Positions 34,881-43,885 of a DNA stretch of 64,000 nt are shown here, piece by piece. The DNA lies in NCBI GenBank assembly GCA_965247615.1, contig OZ252022.1, forward strand, positions 2,170,001 through 2,234,000. The letters run 5' to 3'. How positions within the stretch are numbered: position 1 is the stretch's first letter; every line of letters starts with the position of its first letter. The position numbers were made by a program, and so were the translations under genes. The notes below the pieces were generated by a model. That model ran no database searches, was not told the origin of the DNA, and saw nothing but the letters and a program-made list of their open reading frames with translations. Source of the DNA: G965197715 sp965247615 (lineage in GTDB: Bacteria; Chloroflexota; Dehalococcoidia; Lucifugimonadales; UBA1127).

Positions 34881-36992
34881 CTATGAACCGGGCGGCACAG
34901 GAGCAGGACTCGGACGGTGCCCGGGTATGAAAGGCTCCTCGGGTGTCGGCCGAAGCTGCGCCATCAGAGCGTCGGGCTCCGTCACCGGTAGCTGGCACGC
35001 GAAGTTCTCACACACGTAGGCCGTGGGCTGACCGCCGATCATGGCACGACCCTCCATGAGCGGAAGTGAAGACATTCCGTCCTCATCACCGGTCTCCGAC
35101 TGCACCACGACCTTATTGGGCAGAAAGCGGCTATGCACAGCGGCCAGGAGCGACCCAGTGCCCGGGTGGTCTTGGGGTCCAACGATGACTATCTCCTTCG
35201 GTGTCGAGAGATAGAAATCCAAACCGGAAAGCCAGTTGCCAAAGGCGGCCGGGGCCTGGTCAAGCAGGCTTCGGACGCCGCGAAGGGCCTCCGCAGCGTG
35301 GCTGCGGTACTCGGGTCTGCCGGTCAGAACGCTCAGGCGCATGAGTCCCATGACCGCCATGGAGCTGCCGCAGGGTAATGCGCCATCCTGGATGTCCCGC
35401 GGCCGGATAATGAGGGCCTCGTGGTCACGGCCCGTATCGTAGAAGGCCCCCTGAAGCGGGTCCCGGAAGAGGTCCACCATGGCGTCCGCCAGAATCTGAG
35501 CCTCCTCGAGCCAGCGCTCCCGGCCGCTGGCTTCATAGAGGCAGATAAGACCGTCGATCAAGTATGCGTAGTCCTCCAGGTACGCTTTGAGCTTGGCCTG
35601 GCCGTCACGGTACGTGCGGAGCAGGCGCCCATCAAGCCGCAGAGCATCCAGCAAGAACGTCGCAGTTGTCTCGGCGGCTTCCAAGTAGTCTCGCCGATGT
35701 AGCACAGCCGCCGCCTCAGCTAGCGCAGCCAGCATCATGCCGTTCCACGCCGTCAGCACCTTCTCGTCCCGGATTGGCCACACTCGTTGGCGTCGGACTT
35801 CATGTAGCAGCGCCACGCCCCGAAACACCGCCCCCTCCAACTCAGCAACTGGCAGACCCAGCTCATCGGCTAGCTTCTCCGCCTCCGTGGGCACGTTCAG
35901 GATATTGGCTCCCTCAAAGTTGCCCGCTTCGGTCACGCCGTAGTAGCGATTGAAGAGCTCGCCATCCTCCCGGCCTACCACGTCAAGAATCTCCTGCCGA
36001 GTCCAGACGTAGAACTTGCCCTCGTGGCCTTCGCTGTCGGCGTCCTGCGAGGAGTAGAAGCCACCCGCGGGGTCGCGCATGTCGCGCAGCGTGTAATCGA
36101 TGGTCTCCTCCGCAACCCGGCGATAGTGCCCGTTCCCCGTGGCCTGATAGCCATGGAGGTAGAGCCGGGCAAGGAGAGCGTTGTCGTAGAGCATCTTCTC
36201 AAAGTGGGGAACCAGCCAGAAGGGATCCGTGGAGTAGCGATGAAACCCGCCGCCCAGGTGGTCGTAGATTCCACCTCGAGCCATGCGGTCCAGGGTCAAG
36301 TCCACCATGACCGTCGGCACTTGGTCGTCCACGCGGAGTCCGTACCGAAGCAGGAACTCCAGTGTCGCGGGCTGCGGAAACTTGGGGGCGCCGCCGAAGC
36401 CGCCATGCTCCGCATCCAACTCCGGAGCAAGCCGTCGGTAGGCGCGGCCCAGGGTTTCCGCCAGTAGTGGCTCAACGCCGGCCTGCGCATGAGTGGACTG
36501 CTGAAGATACGCGCACAGCTTTTCCGCTGACGACAGCGCATCGCTGCGCCTTGTGGTGTACACGTCGGCCATGGCCTCCAGCACCCTCCGGAAACCGGGC
36601 ATGCCGCCCCGGTCCTCTGGCGGATAGTACGTACCGCCATAGAAGGGCTTCAAGTCCGGGGTCAGGAAGACCGTCATGGGCCAGCCTCCCCGCCCTGTGA
36701 GCGCCTGAACGGCCTGCATGTATATGGAGTCCAGGTCAGGCCGCTCCTCACGGTCCACCTTAATGCTCACGAATAGCTGGTTCATCACGGCGGCGATGTC
36801 CCGGTCCTCGAAGGACTCCCGCTCCATGACGTGACACCAGTGGCAAGCGGCATAGCCGATGCTTAGGAAGATGGGCTTGTCCTCATCCTGTGCGCGCTGT
36901 AGGGCCTCCTGGCCCCATGGATACCAGTCCACCGGGTTATTGGCGTGCTGCTGAAGATAGGGGCTAGTCTCATCGATGAGCCGGTTGGGCAT
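34881..36992 (-). CDS. Thioredoxin-domain protein of the DUF255/YyaL family
   Basis: 703 residues. The N-terminal DUF255 thioredoxin-like domain has the signature NPVDWYPWG, the CHWC redox motif (Cys50-Cys53) and WPMTVFLTPDLKPFYGGTYYP. The rest is an (alpha/alpha)6 barrel like N-acylglucosamine epimerase or glycosyl hydrolase folds. The biochemical function of the family is not settled. ATG 36992 with GGAGGGTGT just upstream is the start; homologues begin RLIDETSPYLQQHANNP. It stands alone, between the NHL remnant and the sigma gene. Confidence 0.9.
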   Translation of the reverse strand: MPNRLIDETSPYLQQHANNPVDWYPWGQEALQRAQDEDKPIFLSIGYAACHWCHVMERESFEDRDIAAVMNQLFVSIKVDREERPDLDSIYMQAVQALTGRGGWPMTVFLTPDLKPFYGGTYYPPEDRGGMPGFRRVLEAMADVYTTRRSDALSSAEKLCAYLQQSTHAQAGVEPLLAETLGRAYRRLAPELDAEHGGFGGAPKFPQPATLEFLLRYGLRVDDQVPTVMVDLTLDRMARGGIYDHLGGGFHRYSTDPFWLVPHFEKMLYDNALLARLYLHGYQATGNGHYRRVAEETIDYTLRDMRDPAGGFYSSQDADSEGHEGKFYVWTRQEILDVVGREDGELFNRYYGVTEAGNFEGANILNVPTEAEKLADELGLPVAELEGAVFRGVALLHEVRRQRVWPIRDEKVLTAWNGMMLAALAEAAAVLHRRDYLEAAETTATFLLDALRLDGRLLRTYRDGQAKLKAYLEDYAYLIDGLICLYEASGRERWLEEAQILADAMVDLFRDPLQGAFYDTGRDHEALIIRPRDIQDGALPCGSSMAVMGLMRLSVLTGRPEYRSHAAEALRGVRSLLDQAPAAFGNWLSGLDFYLSTPKEIVIVGPQDHPGTGSLLAAVHSRFLPNKVVVQSETGDEDGMSSLPLMEGRAMIGGQPTAYVCENFACQLPVTEPDALMAQLRPTPEEPFIPGHRPSPAPVPPGS

Positions 36993-37000
36993 ACACCCTC

Positions 37001-37190
37001 CTATTCGGGGATCTCCAGCGTCGTCCGCTGCCCTGTCTCCAGGTCCGCCACACGGATGGCGTGGTCGTTGGTGTCGGCGTAGGACGCTCGCGCCACGACG
37101 CCCTCTGTATGCGTTATGCAAAGTGGGGGCGCTTCAGCCTCACCAGTGTGCCAGAAGGCGCAAATCAAGGGAACCCCCGAAGCTACAGGA
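37001..37190 (-). pseudogene. Remnant of an NHL-repeat protein
   Basis: The minus-strand frame ending in TAG at 37001-37003 reads SYADTNDHAIRVADLETGQRTTLEIPE, preceded by GEAEAPP and TEGVV, which matches the last blade of NHL-repeat (often thioredoxin-NHL) proteins. There is no start codon or upstream part; the coding pattern fades out before 37190 and the neighbouring gene ends at 37266. It is probably the residue of a larger gene deleted next to the DUF255 gene. Confidence 0.4.
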
Positions 37191-37265
37191 GGTCTGTGGT
37201 TGTCCCCACAGACCGCACGTTACGATGGGCCCGGCATGACCCCTTCAGACAGATGGTACGGAGAG

Positions 37266-38762
37266 CTATGAGTTGGAGGGTGGAGCAGAAGCCGGGAAGA
37301 CTAAGGACTTGATAACCACCGGTACAGAGCCTGACGATGGAATCAGCGCTCCGATATCGATATAGTCGAATTCCCGCAGGTCTATCCCGTCGATTGAGAT
37401 GACAGGGTGCGGCAGCAGCATCTCCTCCTTCAGGTGGAGGCCAAGCAAGCCGCCAATGTCGCCATCGCTGACCAGCACAAGCGGGTGCCCCTGGTCCAAG
37501 ACGGGCTGCATCGCGCGGACCACTCCTTCACAAAAGCCATGCAGCCGCCCAAAGGTGGCGGACCCCTCCCACCGGAATCCCAACGCCACGGGGGACTTGG
37601 CCTCAGCCAGATCCAGCCGGTTCAGCCCCCTTTGGGCTGCCGTACACACCGAATCAGCGTCAATCTCTTCGCCATGAAGGTCGAACTGGGGCGCGACGAC
37701 GGGCACGTTGCGCACGGGCACCGCCTCCACGGGCGACAAAAAGATCGTGTTGCCACTGACCTGGACGGTGTACTGCGAGGCGCCGATAACCGTCGCCCGT
37801 ATACCTACCGCAGGGGTCACGACAGGCTTTCCGAGGGTGGCAACCCGCTCCTTGAGCTCCTGGGCCAAGAGTGGCCCCAAGTCGCCGAAGCCACGTGCCT
37901 CCCGGTTGTAGATGAATTCAGAGACCCCACCCGAGAAGAACAATGCATCAACGGCGCCCTTATGGGACAACCGCGGCAAGCGCAGCAGCGCCTCCGTCTC
38001 CTTCGACAGTGGCCCCAAGCTGATGACCTCCAGAAGCGCGGCCGCCATCCTGCTAGCCAGGACTCGCCGCTGCTCCTCCTCAAGACGACCACCGATGCCT
38101 AGGCTCACGCCGGCCTGTGCCGCCAGGCGGTGGCCGGTCTCCTCAATTCGCGTTATGGCGCCGTCGCCGTCGAATACCACCAGACGTGCGCCGACGTCTA
38201 CCGCGGTCACCTCCGCAACCTGGCCGGCGGCGCATATGGCGACCTTGGTCGTCCCGCCGCCGACGTCGATGTTCATCGTGACTTGTCCCGTCCTCTCGGA
38301 GTGGGCCACTGCGCCCGACCCGTGGGCCGCCATGGTGCACTCCAGCCCATCACCGGCGCTGACGGCGACGAATCGCCCCGCATCCAGCGCGAACAGCTCC
38401 CCAATTGCCCTCGCGTTCTGTCTACGCACCGCGACGCCCGTGAGGATCAATGCTCCCGTGTCCACGTCCTCCCGGCTCACTCCAGCGATCCTGTACTGGC
38501 CATTGATGAAGTGCGCAAGGGCCTCTGCGTCGATAGTGAACTCATCAACGTAGGGCGTGAGCAGGATCTCGGACTCGTTGAGGATAGTCCGCCGGACGAC
38601 AACGTAGCGGATGCCCTGACGCTCCAACTCAAGCTGGGAGAAGACCAAGTGCGACGTAGAGGACCCGATATCCACACCAACGCTGGTGAGGCTGATCTCG
38701 TCCTCTTCGAGGATCTGGCGGCCAGCCGCGCTAAAACCGGGGCGCTGTGTAGGCTCTACCAT
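37266..38762 (-). CDS. EutA-like ethanolamine ammonia-lyase reactivase family protein
   Basis: 498 residues of the actin-like ATPase (ASKHA) fold. Phosphate-binding motifs are VGVDIGSSTSHLVF near residue 30 and MNIDVGGGTTKVAI near residue 165. The EutA-typical segment LTPYVDEFTIDAEAL and the C-terminal region GLLGLHLKEEMLLPHPVISIDGIDLREFDYIDIGALI are clear. Classical EutA frees damaged cobalamin from EutBC. No eutB or eutC lies in the window, so the client enzyme is unknown. It follows a bicupin gene by 8 bases on the same strand. Confidence 0.8.
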   Translation of the reverse strand: MVEPTQRPGFSAAGRQILEEDEISLTSVGVDIGSSTSHLVFSQLELERQGIRYVVVRRTILNESEILLTPYVDEFTIDAEALAHFINGQYRIAGVSREDVDTGALILTGVAVRRQNARAIGELFALDAGRFVAVSAGDGLECTMAAHGSGAVAHSERTGQVTMNIDVGGGTTKVAICAAGQVAEVTAVDVGARLVVFDGDGAITRIEETGHRLAAQAGVSLGIGGRLEEEQRRVLASRMAAALLEVISLGPLSKETEALLRLPRLSHKGAVDALFFSGGVSEFIYNREARGFGDLGPLLAQELKERVATLGKPVVTPAVGIRATVIGASQYTVQVSGNTIFLSPVEAVPVRNVPVVAPQFDLHGEEIDADSVCTAAQRGLNRLDLAEAKSPVALGFRWEGSATFGRLHGFCEGVVRAMQPVLDQGHPLVLVSDGDIGGLLGLHLKEEMLLPHPVISIDGIDLREFDYIDIGALIPSSGSVPVVIKSLVFPASAPPSNS

Positions 38763-38770
38763 TCCCCGGT

Positions 38771-39958
38771 CTACTGGAACATCCAGTCTTCCATCCGCGA
38801 AGGCACGCCCACCTTGGCCAACTCTTCGTTGTATTCCTTGCGGATGTAAGGGTCCTCAGAACGGTAGGGGATGGCGCTGCCGCCTTGGTCGACGTCAATG
38901 GCGCCGCGGTCGATAGCATCCTCGCCGGGAAGGCCGGCCTCTCGGCCGGGAGCGTGCGGGCCGAACCAGGCGGTCAAGCGAAAGTCCTCAGCACTGGTGC
39001 CGAAATGCTGATGGAACCAATCGCCGCTCATTGGAGCCGCGCTCACCATTCCCACCGGCTCGTAGTCTTGCCGCTTCACCCTGTCTGCCAGACCATCTTC
39101 CCACGGGTGCATTCCCAGGCTCATGGGCCACGTGTAGGTATACCCCTTGCCCTTGACGCAGATGAGCACCGCCGCGGATCCATGGGCATGTGCCTTGGAA
39201 TATCGCCCCTTCTCGTGCTCACCGATCCAGAGGTAGAACTTGTTGCCCGCCATATGCGGCTCGATGCGCCGGTAGCCGATCGAACGGCGGTTGTCCATGG
39301 GCAGATCGCAGGCAACGATGTCCGGGATAATGTTGGTCCGGCGCATGGCCAGGCCCCGGACCGGATCGGGCTCCAGCTCTTCCTTGTAGCGATAGAAGTC
39401 GTCGCTGGCGTCGTACCGGTCCGAGAAGGCATAGTCACAGTTGAAGACGAAGTTGGGGTTGTTGAACAGGTTCATGGTATTGGGAGCCGTCGTGCCCCCA
39501 AGGATCAGGGCGGGGCTGGATGCGGCGTTCACCAGACGGTGCCACGTATTCATGGGCACCGTGAAGAGGGAGCCGGTCTGCCACTCGAAGGTCTGCTTCT
39601 TGGACCCGTCCTTCTGCCAGACCTCCGTGGAGCCGCGCCCCTCAACCACCAGGAATACCTCCTCGTACAGGTGGCGCTCTGGGTTCAACGCACCCGCGCC
39701 AGGCACCTCGACCACGTAGGTCCCCCACAAGCCCTCGGTACCGAAGAGCTGGATGAACGTGGCGTTGCCGCCCATTCGCTTCCACGGCATGAGCGGAAGG
39801 TCTTGCACTCGCCTGACGCCGATGTCCCGATAGATCGGAATCCCCTGCTCCTCCATGAAGATGTCGTAGGGAGAGCTGGGCCGCTTCCACTTGCCGAACC
39901 CGGCCTTATCTTGACCGGTGGGCTCGCTCCACTGTTGGGTTTTCGATTCCTGAGTCAT
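38771..39958 (-). CDS. Bicupin protein (gentisate dioxygenase-like fold)
   Basis: 395 residues with two cupin domains. The first has HLYEEVFLVVEGRGSTEVW and PMNTWHRLVN; the second has KAHAHGSAAVLICVKGKGYTYTW and a later WFHQHFG, giving His residues suited to bind a metal. Bicupins of this sort include gentisate 1,2-dioxygenase and other ring-cleaving or oxidative enzymes; the substrate here is unknown. ATG 39958 is the start. A good promoter lies upstream, and the EutA-like gene is the only downstream partner. Confidence 0.75.
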   Translation of the reverse strand: MTQESKTQQWSEPTGQDKAGFGKWKRPSSPYDIFMEEQGIPIYRDIGVRRVQDLPLMPWKRMGGNATFIQLFGTEGLWGTYVVEVPGAGALNPERHLYEEVFLVVEGRGSTEVWQKDGSKKQTFEWQTGSLFTVPMNTWHRLVNAASSPALILGGTTAPNTMNLFNNPNFVFNCDYAFSDRYDASDDFYRYKEELEPDPVRGLAMRRTNIIPDIVACDLPMDNRRSIGYRRIEPHMAGNKFYLWIGEHEKGRYSKAHAHGSAAVLICVKGKGYTYTWPMSLGMHPWEDGLADRVKRQDYEPVGMVSAAPMSGDWFHQHFGTSAEDFRLTAWFGPHAPGREAGLPGEDAIDRGAIDVDQGGSAIPYRSEDPYIRKEYNEELAKVGVPSRMEDWMFQ

Positions 39959-40013
39959 GTCATCCCCCTTGAGCAAGAAGCTCAGACGTGCGTTCCAGGT
40001 GAATTGCGGCGTA

Positions 40014-40042
40014 ATTGTAACCCAAACGCGCAGCGCGTCCAA
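40014..40042 (-). promoter_or_regulatory. Promoter of the bicupin-eutA-like operon
   Basis: On the minus strand TTGGAC (40037-40042), 17-base spacer, TACAAT (40014-40019), 56 bases before the start codon. Confidence 0.6.
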
Positions 40043-40120
40043 GTGGCCGCCCAAATCCCGCCGAGCTTGACCCGACCGCTGGCAGTCTCAATTGCCGTCC
40101 ACCCTCGCAGCAGGCCTGGG

Positions 40121-40148
40121 TTATGTCGCGTCGGGCAGGTGGTATAGT
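40121..40148 (+). promoter_or_regulatory. Candidate panB promoter
   Basis: TTATGT (40121-40126), 16-base spacer, TATAGT (40143-40148), 33 bases before the panB ATG. Confidence 0.45.
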
Positions 40149-40180
40149 ATTGGCCGTGCCAAGAAACAAAGGGGAGAGCT

Positions 40181-40981
40181 ATGGAAAGCAAGGTCACGGT
40201 TCCCACGCTTCAGCGGATGAAGGCCAACGGTCAGAAGATCGTAGCTTCCGTCGCCTACGACTTCCAGCTAGCGCAGATTGTCGACCGGGCCGGAGTAGAC
40301 CTGGTCTCCGTGGGCGACTCCGTAGGCAGCAATCTCTGGGGTCAGTCCTCTCTTCTGGAAGTCACCATGGACCAAATGGTCCTAGCGTGTCAGGCGGTGC
40401 GAAGAGGCGTCCGCCGTGCACTGGTGAGCTGCGACTTCCCCTTCGGCCCGCTTCAGGAGAGCACAGAAGAAGCCGTCCGTGCCGCCATTCGCCTGGTCAA
40501 GGAGGGTGGTGCAGACCTGGTGAAACTCGATGGAGCCGCCGACTTTCCTGACGGCGTCCGGGCCATTGTCCGAGCAGGTATCCCAGTCTTCGCGCAGATG
40601 GGCATCACGCCCCAAACGTCCCAGCGGTTGGGCGGAATGGATGTCGCCGGCCCGGCCTTGGCGACTCAGCTCAAGGACCAGCTTGTGGAGGAGGCGACGA
40701 ATCTTGAGGAGTGGGGAGCCTCCATCATCGACTTCACCAACTCCGGGCCAGTGGCGGGCCCTGCGGTCACTCAGGCAGTGTCCATACCAGTCATAGGCGG
40801 TCTGGGCGGCGGCCCATGGCTGGACGGCCGCATCAGGGTGGCGCAAGTCGCCATGGGTTACCTGGCGTCGGCCCTGGATAATGAAGCCGACCGGTACGCC
40901 AATGTTGCCCGCATCGCCCTGGACGCCATCTCTGCCTACGCAGAGGACGTGCGAAATGGGCGGCAGATCAAGGGCGCCTGA
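40181..40981 (+). CDS. panB: 3-methyl-2-oxobutanoate hydroxymethyltransferase (PanB-like)
   Basis: 266 residues, TIM barrel of the PEP mutase superfamily. It adds a hydroxymethyl group from methylenetetrahydrofolate to ketoisovalerate in pantothenate synthesis. Conserved segments: TVPTLQRMKANGQKIVASVAYDF, VDLVSVGDSVGSNLWG (metal Asp), DFPFG, KLDGA and MGITPQ. The usual LGY-DST metal motif is modified (VGSNLWGQSS instead of GYDST), so a divergent substrate in the same superfamily is possible. It is a single gene; panC and panD are not in the window. Confidence 0.75.
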   Translation: MESKVTVPTLQRMKANGQKIVASVAYDFQLAQIVDRAGVDLVSVGDSVGSNLWGQSSLLEVTMDQMVLACQAVRRGVRRALVSCDFPFGPLQESTEEAVRAAIRLVKEGGADLVKLDGAADFPDGVRAIVRAGIPVFAQMGITPQTSQRLGGMDVAGPALATQLKDQLVEEATNLEEWGASIIDFTNSGPVAGPAVTQAVSIPVIGGLGGGPWLDGRIRVAQVAMGYLASALDNEADRYANVARIALDAISAYAEDVRNGRQIKGA

Positions 40982-41017
40982 CTCTACGCTCCCGCACAGC
41001 GCGGCTCGCCGGCCGAC

Positions 41018-42358
41018 CTACGACTTCCCAAGCTCCGGGGCGCTGGCCAAGTCCGGGCCGCCCGTTGGGTACATGTCGTCCTTGAGCGCCTGCGCCCAGT
41101 ATTGGTCCGAGGGCAGAATCCGCTCGATTGCGCGAATGTCGTAGTAGGAGTCGTCGGCCCCCGGCGGATTGCCGCCGTCGGCCACCGTCTTGGCGGCGTC
41201 GAGGAGCAGCCTGCGCGCCGCGTACACTGCCATGTCCGTATGGCTCAGGTGTTCCCTGCTCCGGTCGACGATGGGGCCCATGATCTCCTGGACGGCCCGG
41301 TCCTGCTGGTTGACTCCCTCGATGCCGCTGAACGTCTCGTGCTTCTGGACCTGACGGTCTAGGCCCCAGTTGTTGTTCCGGTTCAGATAGGAGCGGAAGC
41401 CGTTCTGCTCATCGTAGAACTTGGGACCGTTGCCCCAGAAGGACTCGTCGCGCTCGCTCGCCTCCAAGGGGGCGTCGAGACTGTAGTACCAGTTCCATAC
41501 CATAGTCTTCTCGTCGTCGATGGGGACCCACACGTGCCCGCCCATCTTGAATTTTGGCTTGGAGCCGTCGTTGGTGTACTCCTGGATGGCCCGAATCTGA
41601 TGATGCGGCATCACCCAGTGGTAGGTACGGACAAAGTTGCCCTTGTCTTCGGGCAATGGCCGCTGAGAGGCGTAGGCGAACCCGTACGGCGCCAGGCGGA
41701 CCTCCAGCTTGGTGGCAGTCGCCTGGGCCCGGAGGCCACCCATGCCCGCCCGGCCGCCGGCGAAAGTGCGATGGAGAAAAGACGTGTGTATGGAATCGAT
41801 GCCGCCCTCGACCGCCTGAAGCCAGTTGGTCTCCTGCAGCCCCTTGGAGACATGGAGGTGGCTCTCTGGCTGTCGGGTCCATTCGAAGCTGGGCACCGGG
41901 GGCTGCTCATCCTTTGGTCCCAGGTAGGCCCAGATGACCCCGCCCATCTCCACCGTCGGATAGGCGGCGATGCGAATACGCTCGTGGAAGTCGTGCTCCG
42001 GCAGAACGTTGGGCATTTCGACGCACTGCCCCGTGACGTCGTACTTCCAGCCGTGGAACACGCACCGAAGCCCGTTTTCCTCGTTGCGGCCCAGCCACAG
42101 GGATGTCCGCCGATGGGCACACCATTCCCGCAACAAGCCAATACGGCCGCCGGTGTCGCGGAAGGAGACCAGGTCCTCGCCCAAGAGGCGCACGCGCACG
42201 GGCGGGCAGTCTACCTCCGGCAGCTCCCAAGACAGTAGTATCGGCTGCCAGTAGCGCCGCATGAGCTCACCCATCGGCGTCCCCGGCCCCACGCGGGTGA
42301 GCGCTTCGTTCTCCTCCACAGTCATTCGGACGTCTTTCTCGAGTGCTTGATCGACCAC
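41018..42358 (-). CDS. Rieske non-haem iron oxygenase, large (alpha) subunit, copy 1
   Basis: 446 residues, aromatic-ring-hydroxylating/phthalate-type oxygenase. Rieske [2Fe-2S] ligands Cys80-x-His82 and Cys99-x2-His102 (CAHRR...CVFHGWKYDVTGQC). The mononuclear iron site is in EGGIDSIHTSFLH (Asp, His, His). I prefer GTG 42358 as start, since AAGGAGG lies 5 bases upstream; ATG 42391 is the longer option. A TACAAT element lies in the 197-base gap to the upstream dehydrogenase, so it may have its own promoter. It is paralogous to the gene at 43886-45175. No reductase gene is adjacent. Confidence 0.9.
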   Translation of the reverse strand: MVDQALEKDVRMTVEENEALTRVGPGTPMGELMRRYWQPILLSWELPEVDCPPVRVRLLGEDLVSFRDTGGRIGLLREWCAHRRTSLWLGRNEENGLRCVFHGWKYDVTGQCVEMPNVLPEHDFHERIRIAAYPTVEMGGVIWAYLGPKDEQPPVPSFEWTRQPESHLHVSKGLQETNWLQAVEGGIDSIHTSFLHRTFAGGRAGMGGLRAQATATKLEVRLAPYGFAYASQRPLPEDKGNFVRTYHWVMPHHQIRAIQEYTNDGSKPKFKMGGHVWVPIDDEKTMVWNWYYSLDAPLEASERDESFWGNGPKFYDEQNGFRSYLNRNNNWGLDRQVQKHETFSGIEGVNQQDRAVQEIMGPIVDRSREHLSHTDMAVYAARRLLLDAAKTVADGGNPPGADDSYYDIRAIERILPSDQYWAQALKDDMYPTGGPDLASAPELGKS

Positions 42359-42446
42359 GAAACCCTCCTTCGACTCCAAGTGTTGGCCCATCCCGGGAGC
42401 AGCGGACTCGTGTCCCTTACCTACGCAGGGCTTTTCTTGGTCTTGG

Positions 42447-42474
42447 ATTGTAGCGTATCACACCCACTCATGGA
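42447..42474 (-). promoter_or_regulatory. Possible internal promoter before Rieske oxygenase copy 1
   Basis: TACAAT on the minus strand (42447-42452) with a poor -35 (TCCATG, 16-base spacing). Confidence 0.25.
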
Positions 42475-42555
42475 CAGGCCATATGACCAGCACGAGCACG
42501 GGAGGAAACTCGTCCCCACTGCAGGGACGGCAGTGTGCTGCCCTGCTCGTACAGA

Positions 42556-43665
42556 TCACTCCCAGGGCAGCACGGAAACGTGGATAGCGCCTGGCGCCCC
42601 TTGGCCCGTGACGGACTTGATGGCATAGTCCACCTCTGAAAGGCCGAACGAATGCGTAGTCATGAGCTCCAGTGGGAAGCGGCGAGAGGCGATCTGGTGC
42701 AGAGCCAACTCAACTGCCCGGTAGCTATGGCCCCGCGCGCTCTTCATGGTAATGGCCTTTCGCGTGACCCTGCCAATGGGAAAGGACGGGTACTCGGAAT
42801 CCTCGCCCTGCACGACCATGGTAGACCCGCGGCGCTTGGCAGCCTCTATGGCGAGGAGCGTCGGGCCCATGCCCGCGCCCACCGTGCAGTCGACGATGAC
42901 GTCCACGCCTACCCCGCCAGTGATCTCGCGGATTCGCTCCAGCGGGTCCTCAGCATCGATGTCGATCACGTCGTCGGCGCCCATGGCCTTGGCCACCTCC
43001 AGCCGCCGTGCGTCTTTGGACGTGCCGGTAATGATGATACGATCGGCGCCCGCGTGTTTGGAGGCCATGACGCAGGACAAGCCCTGCTGTCCCGGGCCCT
43101 GTATGAGCACGGTGGACGCGTAGCCTACCCCTCCATCGAACAGCGCCCATTGAACGCCGTTGGCCATGGGGGTCGCGGTGCCGGCTTCTATTGGCGTGAC
43201 GCCATCAGGCACCTTGTGGATAACGGCGTTGTGGGGGAGATAGAGGTAGTGGCAGAAGCCGCCCCAAAGCGACGGAGGAGTGTCGATGGAGGTGTAGCCG
43301 TACCGGATGGCCTTGGGGTCGTAGAACCAGTCAGTGGCTGGACAGTGCCGGTACTCACCCATATGGTCCCACTCGCACTGGCCGCAGGGGAGATAGTGCT
43401 CGAGGAAGACCAGGTCGCCCTCCCTAACACCCTTGCGCTCTGCGAAGGTCTTCCCCACGCGCTCCAGGTAGCCCACGTTTTCGTGACCCATGATAATGGG
43501 GGCAGCCCGCAGGGGCAGCTTGTACTGGCTCACGTCAGTCCCGCAGACGCCGGCCACCTCCACTCTGAGCAGAGCGGCGTCGGAAGGGACGTCCGGGACT
43601 TCCACCTCGCGAAACTCCATAGTCGAAGCCGCTACCTTCATGGCTGCGGGCACTGTTTCCGACAC
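42556..43665 (-). CDS. Zinc-type medium-chain alcohol dehydrogenase, copy 1
   Basis: 369 residues. Catalytic zinc ligands Cys41 (GVCGTD) and His61-Glu62 (GHENVG). The structural zinc loop reads CGQCEWDHMGEYRHC: Cys94, Cys97, Asp100, Cys108, so one of the four ligands is Asp. The Rossmann domain begins at STVLIQGPGQQGLSC. It oxidises an alcohol with NAD(P)+; the substrate is unknown. GTG 43665 is chosen because AGGAGG lies 8 bases before. It is transcribed divergently from the second oxygenase module. Confidence 0.85.
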   Translation of the reverse strand: MSETVPAAMKVAASTMEFREVEVPDVPSDAALLRVEVAGVCGTDVSQYKLPLRAAPIIMGHENVGYLERVGKTFAERKGVREGDLVFLEHYLPCGQCEWDHMGEYRHCPATDWFYDPKAIRYGYTSIDTPPSLWGGFCHYLYLPHNAVIHKVPDGVTPIEAGTATPMANGVQWALFDGGVGYASTVLIQGPGQQGLSCVMASKHAGADRIIITGTSKDARRLEVAKAMGADDVIDIDAEDPLERIREITGGVGVDVIVDCTVGAGMGPTLLAIEAAKRRGSTMVVQGEDSEYPSFPIGRVTRKAITMKSARGHSYRAVELALHQIASRRFPLELMTTHSFGLSEVDYAIKSVTGQGAPGAIHVSVLPWE

Positions 43666-43697
43666 AGCAATCACCTCCTGGATGGTTGGCGAGGGCC

Positions 43698-43726
43698 AGT
43701 TTAACCCCGGCGCCATTGGCTGTAAA
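43698..43726 (-). promoter_or_regulatory. Divergent promoter, leftward (ADH-Rieske module 1)
   Basis: TTTACA (43721-43726), 17-base spacer, TAAACT (43698-43703) on the minus strand, 33 bases before the start codon. Confidence 0.5.
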
Positions 43727-43793
43727 CCCTAAACATCGGCGTGTGTCGGCAGGTCGATGGGCCTGGACGGACCGACTGGGTGAACTGCGTCTG

Positions 43794-43822
43794 TTTACAA
43801 GCCGGGCGAATGAAACTATGCT
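43794..43822 (+). promoter_or_regulatory. Divergent promoter, rightward (Rieske-ADH module 2)
   Basis: TTTACA (43794-43799), 17-base spacer, TATGCT (43817-43822). The -35 box is the same as in the leftward promoter; both modules may be read by the same polymerase and regulated in the 68 bases between the boxes. Confidence 0.55.
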
Positions 43823-43885
43823 CCAGTCGAGGCAGAGGCTCGGCACGTTTCGCCTGCTAGACACTCCGGACGGAAGGAGTTGCTT

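Noticed and set aside
38885..40147. A 420-codon plus-strand frame
   Set aside because: Antisense to the bicupin gene, which has clear cupin motifs and a promoter.
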